DNA from: CAILZL01 sp963748005 | GTDB lineage: Bacteria > Pseudomonadota > Gammaproteobacteria > Steroidobacterales > Steroidobacteraceae | NCBI GenBank assembly: GCA_963748005.1 | Contig: CAVVHH010000003.1 | Span: 682,001 to 746,000 of the forward strand | Direction of reading: 5' to 3' | DNA: 64,000 bases | In this document: piece by piece, positions 36,049-45,472 of the stretch | Layout of the letters: the number at the start of each line of letters is the position of its first letter | How positions within the stretch are numbered: position 1 is the stretch's first letter | Notes under the pieces: model-generated | The model's input: the letters and a program-made list of their open reading frames with translations, nothing else | Told to the model about the DNA's origin: nothing | Databases searched by the model: none | Position numbers and translations under genes: made by a program

Positions 36049-36519
36049 TCAGCCACGGCCTCGATAGGGCGCAATGCCCTGCTCCGGGATCCACACCCCC
36101 GCCGGCGGCTTGCCCGACTGCCAGAACACGTCGATGGGAATGCCACCACGCGGATACCAGTACCCCGCGATCCGCAACCAGCGCGGCTGCGCCAGTTGCA
36201 CCAGACGCAAGCCAATGGTGAGGGTGCAGTCTTCATGGAAAGCGCCATGGTTGCGGAAGGAACCGAGAAACAACTTCAGGGACTTGCTTTCGATCAGCCA
36301 TTTGTTCGGCACGTAGTCGATCATCAGCTGGGCAAAGTCCGGCTGGCCGGTAATGGGGCACAACGAGGTGAATTCCGGCGCGGTGAAACGCGCCAGATAC
36401 CGCCGTGACACATGCGGATTCGGCACGCGCTCCAGTATGGCGGCAGCCGGCGATTCGGGAATCGCCACCTGGCGACCCAGTTGTGTTACGGACGGAAGGG
36501 GCTTCTTGGACTTGCGCAT
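36049..36519 (-). CDS. queF: NADPH-dependent 7-cyano-7-deazaguanine reductase
   Basis: A 156-residue short-type QueF that reduces preQ0 to preQ1 in queuosine synthesis. Catalytic C54 lies in FTSLCPITGQPDF with D61; the substrate motif ESKSLKLFLGSFRNHGAFHE (77-96) is intact. The start is the ATG at 36519 (MRKSKKPLP). It is a single gene, divergent from a histidine kinase gene 81 bp away. Confidence 0.95.
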   Translation of the reverse strand: MRKSKKPLPSVTQLGRQVAIPESPAAAILERVPNPHVSRRYLARFTAPEFTSLCPITGQPDFAQLMIDYVPNKWLIESKSLKLFLGSFRNHGAFHEDCTLTIGLRLVQLAQPRWLRIAGYWYPRGGIPIDVFWQSGKPPAGVWIPEQGIAPYRGRG

Positions 36520-36600
36520 CGATCTAAATTCCAGAATATCGGCCACACTACGGCTCAGCCTTGCCATAATGCCACGGTTTATTTCTTCTCAGTCGCAGCG

Positions 36601-37371
36601 ATGAGCACAACCGTCATGCCTGAAGCCAACGCCGGTACCGACATCGCCCAGGCGAATCGGCAGATAGCCGCGCTGGAGCAACAGCTCGAACAGATGCGCC
36701 AGCAGCAGGAGATGCTGCTGTATACGCTGTCGCATGATCTGCGCACACCGGTCATGACCATCCTCGGCTTCACCGACATGCTGGTCGCCGACCTCAAGGA
36801 TGGCAGCGACGACCAGGTCGCCCGGCAATATCTGGAACATATCCGCAACAGCGCCAGCCGCCAGGCCACGCTGATTGAAAATTTGCTCAAACTCTCGCGC
36901 CTGATGCGCCAGCTCTTGCACCCCGAACCCGTTGACCTGACCCGTATCGCCTTTGACTACTGGCAGGCCGATCCACAGCTGGCCGATAACAAGGGTATTG
37001 CCGTGAAACTGCAACCCACGCCCGCTGCCACTGGTGATCGCGCGTTATTGACCCTGGCAATCCATGCGCTATTGGGCAATGCTGTCAAATTCACCAGCAA
37101 ACAGGCGAGCCCAGAGATCATCTTTGGGGCCGAGCAAACCAATGGGGTGGTGACCTACTTTGTGCGCGACAACGGCGTTGGCTTCAATATCGAACGCGCC
37201 GAGCGCTTGTTCCAGCCGTTCCGGCGCCTGCATTCGAGCAAAGACTACGATGGCCTCGGCATGGGTCTGGCGACGGCAGCATTGATTATCCAGCGTCACA
37301 ATGGTCGGCTGTGGGCGGATAGCGCTATTGATCAAGGCACAACCATGCGTTTCACCTTGGCCGGCGTGTAG
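36601..37371 (+). CDS. Cytoplasmic sensor histidine kinase
   Basis: A 256-residue kinase without membrane helices. A coiled coil (about 17-40) leads into the HisKA H-box (LSHDLRTPVMTILGFTDML, H45), then the HATPase domain with N-box HALLGNAVKF (N160), G1 DNGVGF (190-195) and G2 GLGMGLA (218-224). The short N-terminus has no sensor domain, so input probably comes from a partner; the LRRLHSSKDYDGLGMGL region resembles phytochrome-type kinases. No response regulator gene is adjacent. A longer frame upstream overlaps queF and is rejected. Confidence 0.88.
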   Translation: MSTTVMPEANAGTDIAQANRQIAALEQQLEQMRQQQEMLLYTLSHDLRTPVMTILGFTDMLVADLKDGSDDQVARQYLEHIRNSASRQATLIENLLKLSRLMRQLLHPEPVDLTRIAFDYWQADPQLADNKGIAVKLQPTPAATGDRALLTLAIHALLGNAVKFTSKQASPEIIFGAEQTNGVVTYFVRDNGVGFNIERAERLFQPFRRLHSSKDYDGLGMGLATAALIIQRHNGRLWADSAIDQGTTMRFTLAGV

Positions 37372-37959
37372 CAGTACATCGCCATTTTTTGCCTGCCCGT
37401 ACCCAGACTGAAATTCAGGCACTGCGTCTGAGATTGAGCGCGGCCATGCAGGCTGCAACGCCAACGACGACTGCTGGCTACCAACAAAAGCATCCGTGGC
37501 GTGTGCACCCCGGTATGTACCTATCACAGTCGGCCCGCATATGCCGCTATACCGTACAGCAATCCCCCTGCATGGATGCATCCCCCTCCAAGCCCTCGCC
37601 TGCTAGCCGGGGGCTTTTTTTTGGCGGCACCCGTGTCGCGCCGCCGTTTCTCCCCGTCAGATGAACGGTAAAACAAGAAGCCCGGCACCGTGCCAAGTCT
37701 TTTTTGTTCTGGGGGAAGCCGCCATCCAGATACTTGTCCAGTACAGGTATTTATAGGAGAAATCCGCAGTCATTCGCCAGTGTTTACGCGCTCAAATCGT
37801 TGTGCTCGCGTCATGCTTCGGCAGCGTGCGATGGCCATCGACATTTGTGTTAAACGCTTACCAGGTCCACAACGTCACCGACTTCAGTTTACTGTCTGGC
37901 ACAAACGCACTATGGAACCCGGTGAGGTTGAGTCCCGTTTTGCGCGCCGACGAATTGAT
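37372..37959. other. Gene-free stretch between histidine kinase and AAA-FHA gene
   Basis: 588 bp between converging genes. It contains one terminator (separate entry). The remaining open frames are short and without recognisable motifs. Confidence 0.5.
37591..37622 (+). terminator. Rho-independent terminator-like hairpin
   Basis: AGCCC and GGGCT arms around a 17 nt loop are followed by eight T residues, 220 bp after the histidine kinase stop. The distance makes its assignment to that gene tentative. Confidence 0.55.
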
Positions 37960-39258
37960 CTATTCCTTTGCCCGCCGTGCGCCGAGGTCCTTGGAAGGCG
38001 CTAATTCCTCGGGAATCAGCTGCGTTTCACCGAACGCGGCCACATTGTTCGCTTTGAGCGCGACGCGCTCCCCAGTGTCTTCGGCCGATTCATCCTGGAC
38101 ACCGAAGACCAGCTTCACGTGCCCGATAAAGATGACATCGCCCGGCTTGAGCGTCTCCGTCTCGCGGCGCTTGCCGTTGATCAACAGCCCATTGCGGCTA
38201 TTGAGGTCCTGGATGACGTATTGACCGCCCGCCCGGTCGATCAACGCATGGCGCCGGCTGATCTCCATCCCTTCTTCAATCACGAGCCCGTTGTCGAGGC
38301 CTCGGCCGATACTGAACGGGACGGTGCTGATGCGGACCTTGGTCACGGGCTTGCCGGGCAGGTGGACCATCAACATGGCGTGACCACCCGCCAGCGTCCG
38401 GCCGACCAGCACTTCCCCGGGATCGCGTTTGAGACGACCACCCGCGTCGGCCCATCGCCAACCCAACTCCTTCACCACGTTTTCGATCATTTTCAGCCCG
38501 ACGCGGTGTTCCGACTCCACCATGCAGGCGATGAGTAGCGTGTCACACAGGGTATTGATCAGCCTGGGGATCCCCAGCGTGAGTCGATGAATCTCGGGAA
38601 ACGTCTCGGGCGCAAAGATTTCGTCGGCATTGCCGCCGGCGACGCGCAGTCGATGCCGGATGTACTCCACCGTTTCGTCCTGAGCCATCGGACGCAGTCG
38701 TTGGCGCAGTCTCGTTCGCTGTCGCAACTGGGCCAGGTTCGCATCGTCAAATACATCGTCAAGTGACGGTTGGCCTGTAAGCACGATGGATACGATTCGC
38801 CGATCTTGCGAGTCTATGCAAGTCAGCAGACGCAGCTCTTCGAGTGCCACCGGGTTCAGGTGCTGGGCTTCATCAACGATGATGACGGCGTGCCGGCCCG
38901 CCAGATGCTGCTCCAGGAAGAAACTCCTGAGCTCATCCAGCAGCTTCACCTTTTTCGTGCCGTAGTTCGGGATCCGAAATTCCGACAGGAGAGACTGCAG
39001 CAACTCGATGTCGCTCAACGTCGTATGGATGATTCGTGCCGTCACATATTGCGGGCCCAGTTCCCTCAGGGCCGTGTTGAGCACGGTGGTCTTGCCGATC
39101 CCGATCTCGCCCGAGATGACGACAAAGCTGTCATGATTCATCAGCGCGAAACGCACGTTAGCCACGGCCCGGGAGTGCTGCCCTGTCATGTAAAGGAATT
39201 CGGGGTCCGGCGCGAGGTCGAACGGTCTGCACTTGAGCTTGAAGAATTCTTCGTACAT
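37960..39258 (-). CDS. ExeA-like AAA ATPase fused to an FHA domain (second copy)
   Basis: A 432-residue protein starting MYEEFFKLKCRPFDLAPDP, the standard ExeA/GspA opening. Walker A GEIGIGKT is at 50-57 and a full Walker B VIIVDEAQ at 125-132, then LTGQPSL and a helical lid. The FHA domain spans about 305-385 with IGRG (317-320), SRRH (334-337) and NSRNG (353-357). It shares the domain plan of the 8085-9389 protein but keeps the catalytic Asp-Glu. No membrane helix. Monocistronic; the partner is unknown. The upstream in-frame extension to 39384 has no family similarity. Confidence 0.82.
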   Translation of the reverse strand: MYEEFFKLKCRPFDLAPDPEFLYMTGQHSRAVANVRFALMNHDSFVVISGEIGIGKTTVLNTALRELGPQYVTARIIHTTLSDIELLQSLLSEFRIPNYGTKKVKLLDELRSFFLEQHLAGRHAVIIVDEAQHLNPVALEELRLLTCIDSQDRRIVSIVLTGQPSLDDVFDDANLAQLRQRTRLRQRLRPMAQDETVEYIRHRLRVAGGNADEIFAPETFPEIHRLTLGIPRLINTLCDTLLIACMVESEHRVGLKMIENVVKELGWRWADAGGRLKRDPGEVLVGRTLAGGHAMLMVHLPGKPVTKVRISTVPFSIGRGLDNGLVIEEGMEISRRHALIDRAGGQYVIQDLNSRNGLLINGKRRETETLKPGDVIFIGHVKLVFGVQDESAEDTGERVALKANNVAAFGETQLIPEELAPSKDLGARRAKE

Positions 39259-39448
39259 CTCGCAACAATCCCTGCATGGACGCACGCCTGGACGGTAAAT
39301 CCGGCGGACGGTAAGGACAGGAAGAATATATGCCCTGTTCGACAGAAGCCACCCGCCGAGCAGCGAGGGTGAGGTTATCCTCATTTTGCGGGGCAGGATG
39401 AGATTAAAGTAAGTTGGCTTCTGCGGTCACCGGGCTGTCGAATTGCGC

Positions 39449-39569
39449 GTTAAGGAAGGTCTGATTAACCTCGAATTCGTCATTCCCGCGAATGCGGGAA
39501 TCCAGTTGAATCATTGTCTTACTGGATGCCCGCCTACGCGGGCATGACGTTAATCAGAGGTTCCTTAAC
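39449..39569. mobile_element. Miniature inverted-repeat element (MITE)
   Basis: A 121 bp element with 20 bp terminal inverted repeats (GTTAAGG at both outer ends, 18 of 20 matching). Inside are two smaller hairpins, CATTCCCGCGAATGCGGGAAT and GATGCCCGCCTACGCGGGCAT, themselves inverted to each other. The CATTCCCGCG core is a common proteobacterial intergenic repeat. There is no coding capacity. It lies upstream of the second AAA-FHA gene. Confidence 0.75.
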
Positions 39570-39949
39570 CCTATCCGCCATTTTCATCGCAAGGGTAAGC
39601 CGTAATGCCGGCATGGCGAACTTGCTTGGTGAACGAGTTGTCATTCGCACTCTGGGTCGATGTTCTGTGAGCACAACTCGTGAAAGCGGGTCAACCTGAC
39701 GTGAAATTCATCACACAGCTTCGCGAGTAATCTGCCGGCCGCTCGCATGGGCATCGCGACGGTTTCCAAGGCATCGGGACACACGAGTGTAGTCATTACG
39801 CCTGGCGTCTATGTGCACTCAATACCATGACCAGGCACGGAGCCAGCGACCGAATGGCCGCATTAATGAATCAACGTGGAGGCAATTTGGAAACAAGGGA
39901 CTTGCCGGCAAGTAGAAGTTCTTTGCAAAAACCTCGCAAGTCATTGAAT
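39570..39949. other. Gene-free stretch between MITE and tRNA-Ser
   Basis: 380 bp. I see no supported gene. The CCA end of tRNA-Ser faces this region, so it includes the downstream side of that tRNA; no integrase or att repeat was recognised. Confidence 0.45.
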
Positions 39950-40041
39950 TGGCGGAGAGACAGGGATTCGAACCCTGGAACACCCGTGAAGATGTTACTG
40001 GAATTCCAGTCCAGCGCCTTCGACCGCTCGGCCATCTCTCC
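39950..40041 (-). tRNA. tRNA-Ser (anticodon GGA)
   Basis: A 92-nt class II tRNA on the minus strand: acceptor GGAGAGA/TCTCTCC, anticodon stem CTGGA/TCCAG with loop CTGGAAT, a long variable arm (AACATCTTCACGGGTGTT), T arm CAGGGTTCGAATCCCTG, and encoded CCA. It follows dapA on the same strand, with a palindromic repeat between them. Confidence 0.95.
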
Positions 40042-40079
40042 ACATCCTTGAAAATCATCACCGCTTGAAACTACGTTCT

Positions 40080-40136
40080 TGCAAGTCCGGTTTTATTCCC
40101 GACTTCAAAAATGTCGGGTGTAGACCCCGACCTGCA
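40080..40136. repeat. Palindromic repeat, GTCGGG family (degenerate)
   Basis: Arms TGCAAGTCCGG and CCCCGACCTGCA enclose an inner pair TCCCGAC/GTCGGGT. It is related to the repeats at 26 and 55764. It lies 45 bp downstream of dapA and upstream of tRNA-Ser. Confidence 0.55.
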
Positions 40137-40180
40137 ACCAGCCTCAAGCGAGGGCGCGCAGCTTACACAGACCGACACCG

Positions 40181-41059
40181 TCAGGCAATCGTAATACCCA
40201 TTGCACGCAGCACGTTGTCGAGCTGCGCGTGGAATTGCGGCGCCAGTGCGGTGAGCGGCAAGCGTATGCCTTTGTCGATCATGCCCATGCGGAACAACGC
40301 CCACTTGCAGGGAATCGGATTGGACTCCACAAACATCGACTTGTGCAGAGCTTGTAATGCTGCATCCAGTTTGCGCGCCTCGGCATAGCTACGCGCCAGT
40401 GCCGCATCCACCACCGCGCGGACCTGACGTGGCGCGATGTTGGCGCTGACGGAAATGACGCCCTGATAGCCAGCCAGAATACATTCGCAGGCCAGATCGT
40501 CGTCGCCGCTGAACAGGGCCAGGCGACCACCCACCCGGTTCAGCAGCTCTCGATTACGTTCCAGTGATGCGGCTTCCTTTAATCCGACAATGTTGGGAAT
40601 CGCAGCGAGACGTTCCACCGTCTCAGGCTTGAGGTCGCAACCGGTACGGCCCGGCACGTTGTACAGGATCTGCGGGATAGCCACTGCCCTGGCGATGGCC
40701 TGATAGTGAAGAAACAAACCTTCCTGGGTGGGCTTGTTGTAATACGGCGTGACCAGCAGACAGGCATCCGCCCCCACTTGTTTGGCGGCAGCTGTCCATT
40801 CAATAGCCTCGCTGGTGGAATTGGCGCCGGTGCCGGCAATCACCGGAATACGCCGCTTCACTACTTGCACCACCCGCTGCACCACGCCGATATGCTCTTC
40901 AACAGTGAGCGTCGGTGACTCGCCGGTAGTGCCCACTGCAACAATGCCATTGGTGCCGTTCGCAATCTGAAATTCGACGAGCCTGTCCAGAGCGTCGTTG
41001 TCGACCGCGCCGTCTGCTCGCATCGGCGTAACCAGCGCCACCATGCTTCCGCTGAACAT
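40181..41059 (-). CDS. dapA: 4-hydroxy-tetrahydrodipicolinate synthase
   Basis: A 292-residue class I aldolase that condenses aspartate semialdehyde with pyruvate, the first committed step to lysine and diaminopimelate. The Schiff-base lysine is K161 (IVGLKEAAS); the GTTGES motif (43-48) and the YNVPGRTG loop (133-140, containing the catalytic Tyr and the Arg that binds the substrate carboxylate) are present. It draws on the same aspartate semialdehyde as the thr operon here. It is divergent from the gcvR-like gene, as in E. coli. Confidence 0.96.
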   Translation of the reverse strand: MFSGSMVALVTPMRADGAVDNDALDRLVEFQIANGTNGIVAVGTTGESPTLTVEEHIGVVQRVVQVVKRRIPVIAGTGANSTSEAIEWTAAAKQVGADACLLVTPYYNKPTQEGLFLHYQAIARAVAIPQILYNVPGRTGCDLKPETVERLAAIPNIVGLKEAASLERNRELLNRVGGRLALFSGDDDLACECILAGYQGVISVSANIAPRQVRAVVDAALARSYAEARKLDAALQALHKSMFVESNPIPCKWALFRMGMIDKGIRLPLTALAPQFHAQLDNVLRAMGITIA

Positions 41060-41257
41060 AGGTATCTCAATAAAATCCGGGGATGAGATCGTACTGGTCC
41101 CGGATACTTATGCCAAGTTGTATGACTCGACGCGGACGACGCGCAACTCGGGTTGCAGTCATCGTGCATGGCTGTACACTCTGGACCTACGAGTTAATTC
41201 GAGGTGGGCCAACGCAGCCGCTGCCAGGCCCGGACATGCCTCGCAATACAGGACAGA

Positions 41258-41788
41258 ATGAAAGAACTTATCGTTATCTGCGCCATTGGCAGCGACCGCA
41301 CCGGACTGGTTTACGATGTCACCCGTGTGATTCTCGACTGCGGCGGCAATGTGCTGGAAAGCCGCATGACGGCGATGGGCAGCGAGTTCGCGATGTTGCT
41401 GCTGGTGTCCGGCCACTGGCACACCCTTACCAAGCTGGAAAACGAGTTCAAGAAACTCAGCGACGCGACCAGCATCAATGTAACGATCCGCCGTACCGAG
41501 ACCCGCAATCCGCGTCCGGATGCCGTGACCTACAGCGTCGATGTAGTGTGTCTGGATCAGCCCGGCGTGGTGTTCAACCTGGCGGGCTTCTTCAGTTCGC
41601 GCGGCATTGACATTGGCGACGTCAGCACACGCAATTTCGCCGCAGCACACACTGGCGCTTCGATGTTCTCGGTACAGATGATCGTGCATGTGCCGAGCAA
41701 AATTCACATTCAGGCGCTGCGCGAGGAATTCATGGAACTGTGCGACCACATGAACCTTGACGCCATTCTTGAACCCCACAAGGCCTGA
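41258..41788 (+). CDS. GcvR-like tandem ACT-domain regulator
   Basis: A 176-residue protein made of two ACT domains (about 3-75, LIVICAIGSDRTGLVYDVTRVI; about 92-165, YSVDVVCLDQPGVVFNLAGFF). It matches glycine-cleavage repressor GcvR in length, domain plan and genomic position between dapA and bcp. GcvR acts with GcvA in enteric bacteria; whether it does so here is unknown. The start ATG at 41258 follows a GGACAG sequence; the longer frame is not family-like. Confidence 0.85.
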   Translation: MKELIVICAIGSDRTGLVYDVTRVILDCGGNVLESRMTAMGSEFAMLLLVSGHWHTLTKLENEFKKLSDATSINVTIRRTETRNPRPDAVTYSVDVVCLDQPGVVFNLAGFFSSRGIDIGDVSTRNFAAAHTGASMFSVQMIVHVPSKIHIQALREEFMELCDHMNLDAILEPHKA

Positions 41789-41833
41789 TCAGCGGAGTAC
41801 CCCGACTCAAGATGAGCCCCTCATGAGTCCACT

Positions 41834-42301
41834 ATGAACAAACCGGCCATCGGCAAGGCAGCACCGGCCTTCTCACTGCCCGGCACTTCGGGCAAGCCCT
41901 GGGCATTGCGCGACGCCAGAGGCAAACATCTGGTGGTGTATTTCTACCCGCGCGACAACACCCCCGGCTGCACCACCGAAACCGCCGCGTTTCGCGATCT
42001 GTATGCGCAGTTCAAAAAGGCCGGCACCGAAATAGTCGGCATCTCCGCCGACAGCATGGCGTCGCATGAAAAATTCAAAGCCAAGCTGCAACTACCCTTT
42101 GAATTACTGTCGGACCCCGAACACAAAGTCTGCCAGCTGTTCGAGGTGTACAAGGAAAAATCTCTGTACGGCCGCAAATTCATGGGCATTGAACGCAGCA
42201 CCTTTCTGATCGACAGCACCGGCAAGCTGCGGCACGAGTGGCGTAAAGTCAAAGTGCCCGGGCACGCCGAAGCCGTTCTCGCCGAGGCACGCAAGCTATA
42301 A
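41834..42301 (+). CDS. bcp: Thioredoxin-dependent peroxiredoxin, Bcp/PrxQ type
   Basis: A 155-residue peroxidase that reduces hydroperoxides. The peroxidatic cysteine is C46 in YPRDNTPGCTTET. The resolving cysteine found five residues later in many PrxQ proteins is absent here (CTTETAAF); C100 (HKVCQLFEVY) could serve instead, or the enzyme may work in 1-Cys mode. It lies 45 bp after the gcvR-like gene, the same order as in E. coli. Confidence 0.93.
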   Translation: MNKPAIGKAAPAFSLPGTSGKPWALRDARGKHLVVYFYPRDNTPGCTTETAAFRDLYAQFKKAGTEIVGISADSMASHEKFKAKLQLPFELLSDPEHKVCQLFEVYKEKSLYGRKFMGIERSTFLIDSTGKLRHEWRKVKVPGHAEAVLAEARKL

Positions 42302-42338
42302 CCCCGCAAACCACCAGGGCACCACCCAGGAGCAAAGA

Positions 42339-43778
42339 TTGGCTAAAGCAAAACGTCCGGTAAAGGCCACCCCCCAACGTCGTATCTTTGTGCTCGATAC
42401 CAATGTGCTGATGCACGACCCCACTGCGATCTTTCGCTTTGATGAGCACGACATCTTCATCCCCATGATCGTGCTGGAAGAGCTGGACGCCGGCAAGAAA
42501 GGTGTTTCAGAAGCCGCCCGCAATGTGCGCCAGGTCAGCCGGTTTCTCGACGAGCTGATGGCCAACGCCACCAAGGAACAGATTGATCAGGGGCTGCCCC
42601 TGCCCGCCTCCGTACGCCATATGAATGGCACCAGGCGCCAGAAACCCTCCACCGGACGGTTGTTTTTTCAGACACGCATTCTCAGCAGCGGCCTGCCAGC
42701 CACCTTGCCCGGTGGCGGCGCCGACAATGCCATTCTCGGCCAGACGCTGGCGCTGCAGAAAGAACATCCGCACGCGCGCATCACCCTGGTGTCGAAGGAC
42801 ATCAATCTGCGCATCAAGGCGTCGATCGTCGGTGTGCATACCGAGGATTACTACAGCGACAAGACCATAGAAGATGCCGACCTGCTGTACACCGGCCTGC
42901 AGGAGCTGCCGCCCAACTTCTGGGAAAAACATGGCAAGGGCATTCACTCCTGGCAGGAACATTCGCATACCTACTATCGTGTCCGCGGACCAATGGTGCG
43001 CGACTGGCATGTCAACCAGTTCCTGTTTCAACCTGAAGCTGGCGGTTTTGACGCCATCGTCAGAAAGGTGGATGACACCGAGGCCGTGTTGCAGGTGGCG
43101 CGCGACTATCGCACCGAACGCCACAATGTCTGGGGCATCACCGCGCGCAATCGCGAACAGAACTTTGCACTCAACATGCTGCTCGATCCCGACATCGATT
43201 TCGTCACCATTCTCGGTCCCGCTGGCACCGGCAAAACCCTGCTGACCCTGGCGGCCGGTCTCGCACAGACGCTGGAGAACAATCGTTTCACTGAAATCAT
43301 CATGACGCGCGTGACCATTCCGCTGGGCGAAGACATCGGCTTCCTGCCCGGCACCGAGGAAGAAAAGATGGAACCGTGGATGGGCGCGCTGATGGATAAC
43401 CTGGAAGTGCTCACTCACAGTCAGGAAGGTGGTAGCTGGGGCCGCGCCGCCACCAACGACCTGCTGCGCAACCGCATCAAGATCCGCTCCATGAACTTCA
43501 TGCGCGGCCGTACTTTCCTGAACCGCTTCCTGATTGTCGATGAGGCGCAGAATCTCACCCCCAAGCAGATGAAAGCGCTGATTACCCGTGCCGGACCCGG
43601 TACCAAGCTGGTGTGTCTGGGCAATATTGCCCAGATCGACACCCCTTACCTGTCGGAAACCACCTGCGGCCTGACCTATGTGGTCAATCGCTTCCGCGAC
43701 TGGAGCCATTCGGGGCATATCACGCTAAAACGTGGTGAGCGTTCACGTCTGGCGGATTATGCTTCCGAGCATTTATGA
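42339..43778 (+). CDS. PIN-PhoH family ATPase
   Basis: A 479-residue PhoH2-type protein. The N-terminal PIN domain (about 15-155) shows the acidic residues D20 (FVLDTNVLMHD) and E47-E48/D50 (LEELDAG). The C-terminal PhoH ATPase has Walker A GPAGTGKT (293-300) and Walker B FLIVDEAQNLTP. PhoH2 proteins have been described as RNA helicase/RNases. Translation probably starts at TTG 42339, preceded by AGGAG. It lies 37 bp after bcp. Confidence 0.88.
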   Translation: MAKAKRPVKATPQRRIFVLDTNVLMHDPTAIFRFDEHDIFIPMIVLEELDAGKKGVSEAARNVRQVSRFLDELMANATKEQIDQGLPLPASVRHMNGTRRQKPSTGRLFFQTRILSSGLPATLPGGGADNAILGQTLALQKEHPHARITLVSKDINLRIKASIVGVHTEDYYSDKTIEDADLLYTGLQELPPNFWEKHGKGIHSWQEHSHTYYRVRGPMVRDWHVNQFLFQPEAGGFDAIVRKVDDTEAVLQVARDYRTERHNVWGITARNREQNFALNMLLDPDIDFVTILGPAGTGKTLLTLAAGLAQTLENNRFTEIIMTRVTIPLGEDIGFLPGTEEEKMEPWMGALMDNLEVLTHSQEGGSWGRAATNDLLRNRIKIRSMNFMRGRTFLNRFLIVDEAQNLTPKQMKALITRAGPGTKLVCLGNIAQIDTPYLSETTCGLTYVVNRFRDWSHSGHITLKRGERSRLADYASEHL

Positions 43779-43824
43779 CGGAACCGTAATCCAGGGATGA
43801 CCCGGTCAGTGCGAACCTATCGAT

Positions 43825-43846
43825 ACCCCGGCAGTCGAACCGGGGT
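43825..43846 (+). terminator. Hairpin between phoH-like and M48 protease genes
   Basis: ACCCCGG and CCGGGGT flank an 8 nt loop, 46 bp after the PhoH-type stop and 48 bp before the next start. Without a T-run this may be an RNA-processing or partial termination signal. Confidence 0.35.
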
Positions 43847-43894
43847 CGACCCGACAGGACGCACCGACCCATTGATAGCCGTTGAAGGACGACT

Positions 43895-45397
43895 GTGACC
43901 CGACTAGCTTCATTCCTGATAGCGTTACTGAGCCTGATGAGCGCGGCCTGGCCAGCGCATGGCGCTGATTACAACCTGCCCGACATCGGTACTCAGGCCA
44001 ATGCGACCCTGTCGCTGGAAGACGAATACCGGCTGGGCAGCATGGTGGTGCGCGGCCTGCGGGATCAGGGGCAGATCCTTGACGATCCGGAACTCAACGA
44101 ATACATCCAGTCGTTGGGTATGCGTCTGTCCAGTCAGGCCACAACCCCTGGTCAGTCCTTTTATTTCTTTATCGTCAAGGACCCGGAAATCAATGCTTTT
44201 GCCCTGCCCGGTGGATTTGTCGGTGTCAATGCCGGCCTGCTGCTGTCCACGCGCAACGAAAACGAACTGGCAGGGGTGCTGGCCCACGAAATATCCCACG
44301 TCACACAGCGGCACATCGCCCGCAGCATCGCCGAGCAAAGCCGCAACAGCATCGTATCAACGGCTGCCATGCTGGCGGCGATTCTGCTCGGCGCCGCTGC
44401 CGGGGGTGACGCCGCTATTGCCGGTCTGGCTGCTGCACAATCAGTGGCCCTGAACAACCAGATGACTTTCTCGCGCGCCGCTGAAACAGAAGCCGACAAC
44501 GTGGGCATCATGTTGCTGACGCGCAGTGGCTTCGATCCCAACGGCATGTGGCAGTTTTTCGAAGTTCTGCAGCGCCAGAACGGCACCACCAATGAAGCCG
44601 ACATTCCCTCAATCCTGCGCAGCCACCCGGTCACCCTCGAACGTATCGCCGAGACCCGGGAACGCGCCAGCAGTACCGGCGCGGTCGGCAGGCCCGACAG
44701 CCTCAGCTACGGGATGATGCGCGAACGCATGCGTGTGATCATGACGCCGGCCGGTCAGGATCCACGCCAGTTCTACACCGGCGACAACAAGGAGGCAGGC
44801 AGGAATGGCGTCGCCCAGCTGTATGGCAAGGCGCTGGCCGATATCAATGCCGGCGCCGCCGATGAAGCTGTAGACATCATGCGGGTGCTGCAGACACGCG
44901 ATACCACCGTCATGCAATTTCACTCCGCGCTGGGACAGGCACAGCTGGCGGCGGGCGACACCAAGGGAGCCATCGAAACTCTGTCGCGCGCCCGTGATTT
45001 GTTCCCGCGCAATGTGCCGATCACGGTGCGTTATGCGGAAGTACTGATGCGGGCCGGCGAGGCCAAACGGGCCCATGAAGTACTGCTCGATCTGTTCAAC
45101 AACATTCCGCCCACGCCGGAACAGGCCAAACTCATCGCGCTGGCCGCCAATGCTGCCGGGGATACTGCCGATGCCTACTACTACATGTCCGAGTACTACG
45201 TCGTCGGCGGTGACCTGTCCTTGGCGGTCAGCCAGCTGCAGATGGCGCTGGCTACGCCGAACCTGACGCAGGTACAGCGCGCACGCTTTGAAGCACGACT
45301 GGAACAGATTCAGCGTGCCATGCCGCGCAAGAGTCGTTACGACCAGCAAATAGGGGGTTCCGGCCCTCCCGGTGGCGGCCAGGGCAGATTGAACTGA
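43895..45397 (+). CDS. Periplasmic M48 metalloprotease with TPR tail (BepA-like)
   Basis: A 500-residue exported protease/chaperone. It has a GTG start, signal peptide 1-23, M48 peptidase domain with HEISH at 131-135 and the third zinc ligand in the EADNVGI segment, then a C-terminal TPR domain (about 310-470). The architecture is that of BepA (YfgC), which checks assembly of LptD and other outer-membrane proteins. The Gly/Pro-rich extreme C-terminus looks disordered. The following mlaA gene also serves outer-membrane upkeep. Confidence 0.9.
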   Translation: MTRLASFLIALLSLMSAAWPAHGADYNLPDIGTQANATLSLEDEYRLGSMVVRGLRDQGQILDDPELNEYIQSLGMRLSSQATTPGQSFYFFIVKDPEINAFALPGGFVGVNAGLLLSTRNENELAGVLAHEISHVTQRHIARSIAEQSRNSIVSTAAMLAAILLGAAAGGDAAIAGLAAAQSVALNNQMTFSRAAETEADNVGIMLLTRSGFDPNGMWQFFEVLQRQNGTTNEADIPSILRSHPVTLERIAETRERASSTGAVGRPDSLSYGMMRERMRVIMTPAGQDPRQFYTGDNKEAGRNGVAQLYGKALADINAGAADEAVDIMRVLQTRDTTVMQFHSALGQAQLAAGDTKGAIETLSRARDLFPRNVPITVRYAEVLMRAGEAKRAHEVLLDLFNNIPPTPEQAKLIALAANAAGDTADAYYYMSEYYVVGGDLSLAVSQLQMALATPNLTQVQRARFEARLEQIQRAMPRKSRYDQQIGGSGPPGGGQGRLN

Positions 45398-45472
45398 TAC
45401 ACTTAGGCGCTTGAAGGCCATCTGCCTCATCGCCAAGAACCAGTCTCAGCCGCCATTCCAGGATTTGTATTG

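Noticed and set aside
42507..43718. 403-codon frame opposite the PIN-PhoH gene
   Set aside because: Same reason; the plus-strand PhoH gene is certain.
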